In this document: positions 63,495 through 64,000 of the stretch, piece by piece | Position numbering within the stretch: the first letter of the stretch is position 1 | Layout: each line of letters starts with the position of its first letter | Assembly: GCA_018398765.1 (NCBI GenBank) | Contig: JAHBMJ010003299.1 | Coordinates: 17,792 to 81,791 of the forward strand | Reading direction: 5' to 3' | DNA length: 64,000 bases | Source of the DNA: Chromera velia | Lineage: Eukaryota > Sar > Chromeraceae | The notes under the pieces: model-generated | Databases searched by the model: none | The model's input: only the letters and a program-made list of their open reading frames with translations | What the model was told of the DNA's origin: nothing | Program-made: the position numbers and the translations under genes

Positions 63495-64000
63495 AAGAGT
63501 TGGGGGTTTTTTACGTAGCCTCTCCTTAACATCCCACTGTGTGCCCGCTGGCTTTTTAGATCTCTGCAAAGACGGCCTTTATGGCGATTGGTGGAGGTCT
63601 GTCAAGCTGTTGGTGGGACCTTTCGCTCCTGAACTCTTCTCTGTCGAGGGGATGCCTTCGGGCCCGGAAGAGAAAGCTGCATTAAAAAGAAAGCTCGCGG
63701 TAGAAGGGAGAGGTACGGAGGCATAAGAATGGTTGGACGACTGGTTTGTAGCTACCTCCCGTTCTTTACAAAAAGAGGGCCGGCAGGGCACGGGAGGGCA
63801 GGCAGGACGGGGGGGCGTTTTCCCTAACGGAGTGAGGCCTTCAGTCTTCCAAGTCGAACATCCGTCTAGACAGCGCTTGGCCCGTCTTGTCATGGAAGGA
63901 TGGACCGGCTCAAGCGGGCGGCGTATTCCTATGGTTCGACCTCTTCCTAGGAGGCTGCTCTGTTTGGAGGTCAACGTCAGGCCGATTGCCCGTGCACTGT

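Larger units (their letters stand above)
56100..64000 (+). mobile_element. long LINE (non-LTR retrotransposon), decayed, runs off window
   Basis: A G-rich leader and a long ORF1 region (about 56162-60021) are followed by an endonuclease and reverse transcriptase ORF2 (60229 onward). Its RT resembles that of copies A and B: EYKYLGCVFFEGG there against QYKYLGYTFFEGR here, and TVNLKKTK in both. It is a related but distinct subfamily. Several frameshifts and stops break both ORFs. The 5' boundary is not sharply defined, and the 3' end lies outside the window. Confidence 0.8.

Overview
This is nuclear DNA of a eukaryote. Genes have GT-AG introns, several introns are full of CA/TG, GA/TC and CAGA/CAGC microsatellites, intergenic DNA is long, and retrotransposons of several kinds are present. 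TGCATGCA clusters upstream of genes, secreted Cys-rich proteins and a HYR/GCC polytopic membrane protein fit a chromerid alga such as Chromera velia (a relative of Apicomplexa). That assignment is an inference. There is one 19-N assembly gap in an intron.

Layout. 0.4-3.4 kb: a 20 x 25-bp satellite and a minus-strand gene for a single-pass membrane protein. 3.7-8.6 kb: a small minus-strand ORF and a decayed UPF1/IGHMBP2-type helicase with an internal duplication. 9.18-24.66 kb: one old Ty3/gypsy chromovirus whose two ~1.03-kb LTRs have each been hit by a different 5'-truncated LINE copy. 25.8-29.0 kb (minus) and 29.9-33.8 kb (plus): a divergent pair of multi-exon secreted-protein genes sharing an upstream region rich in TGCATG. 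34.6 kb: a GC-rich island with three perfect hairpins. 35.3-36.9 kb: an intronless secreted protein with long hydrophobic segments. 38.7-44.6 kb (minus): a multi-exon HYR + Cys-rich + polytopic membrane protein. 46.6-50.7 kb: two 316-bp direct repeats that may be LTRs of a small element, with a LINE scrap and a small ORF between them. 51.3-54.4 kb: a PNPOx-like/flavodoxin-reductase-like fusion enzyme in two exons. 55.1-56.0 kb: a small two-exon coiled-coil gene. 56.1 kb to the window end: a long, decayed LINE with ORF1, endonuclease and reverse transcriptase, running off the right edge.

The most informative points are the mutual filled/empty LINE sites in the two LTRs; a fourfold 93-bp duplication of a splice acceptor in the plus-strand secreted gene; the recurring hairpin GCGCGC-NTT-GCGCGCGG, once placed beside TGCATGCA upstream of a gene; the three-hairpin island; and the membrane-protein gene whose frame is kept across several isolated stops. 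Exon joins were judged by splice motifs and matching phase, by eye only. No alignment or database search was run.
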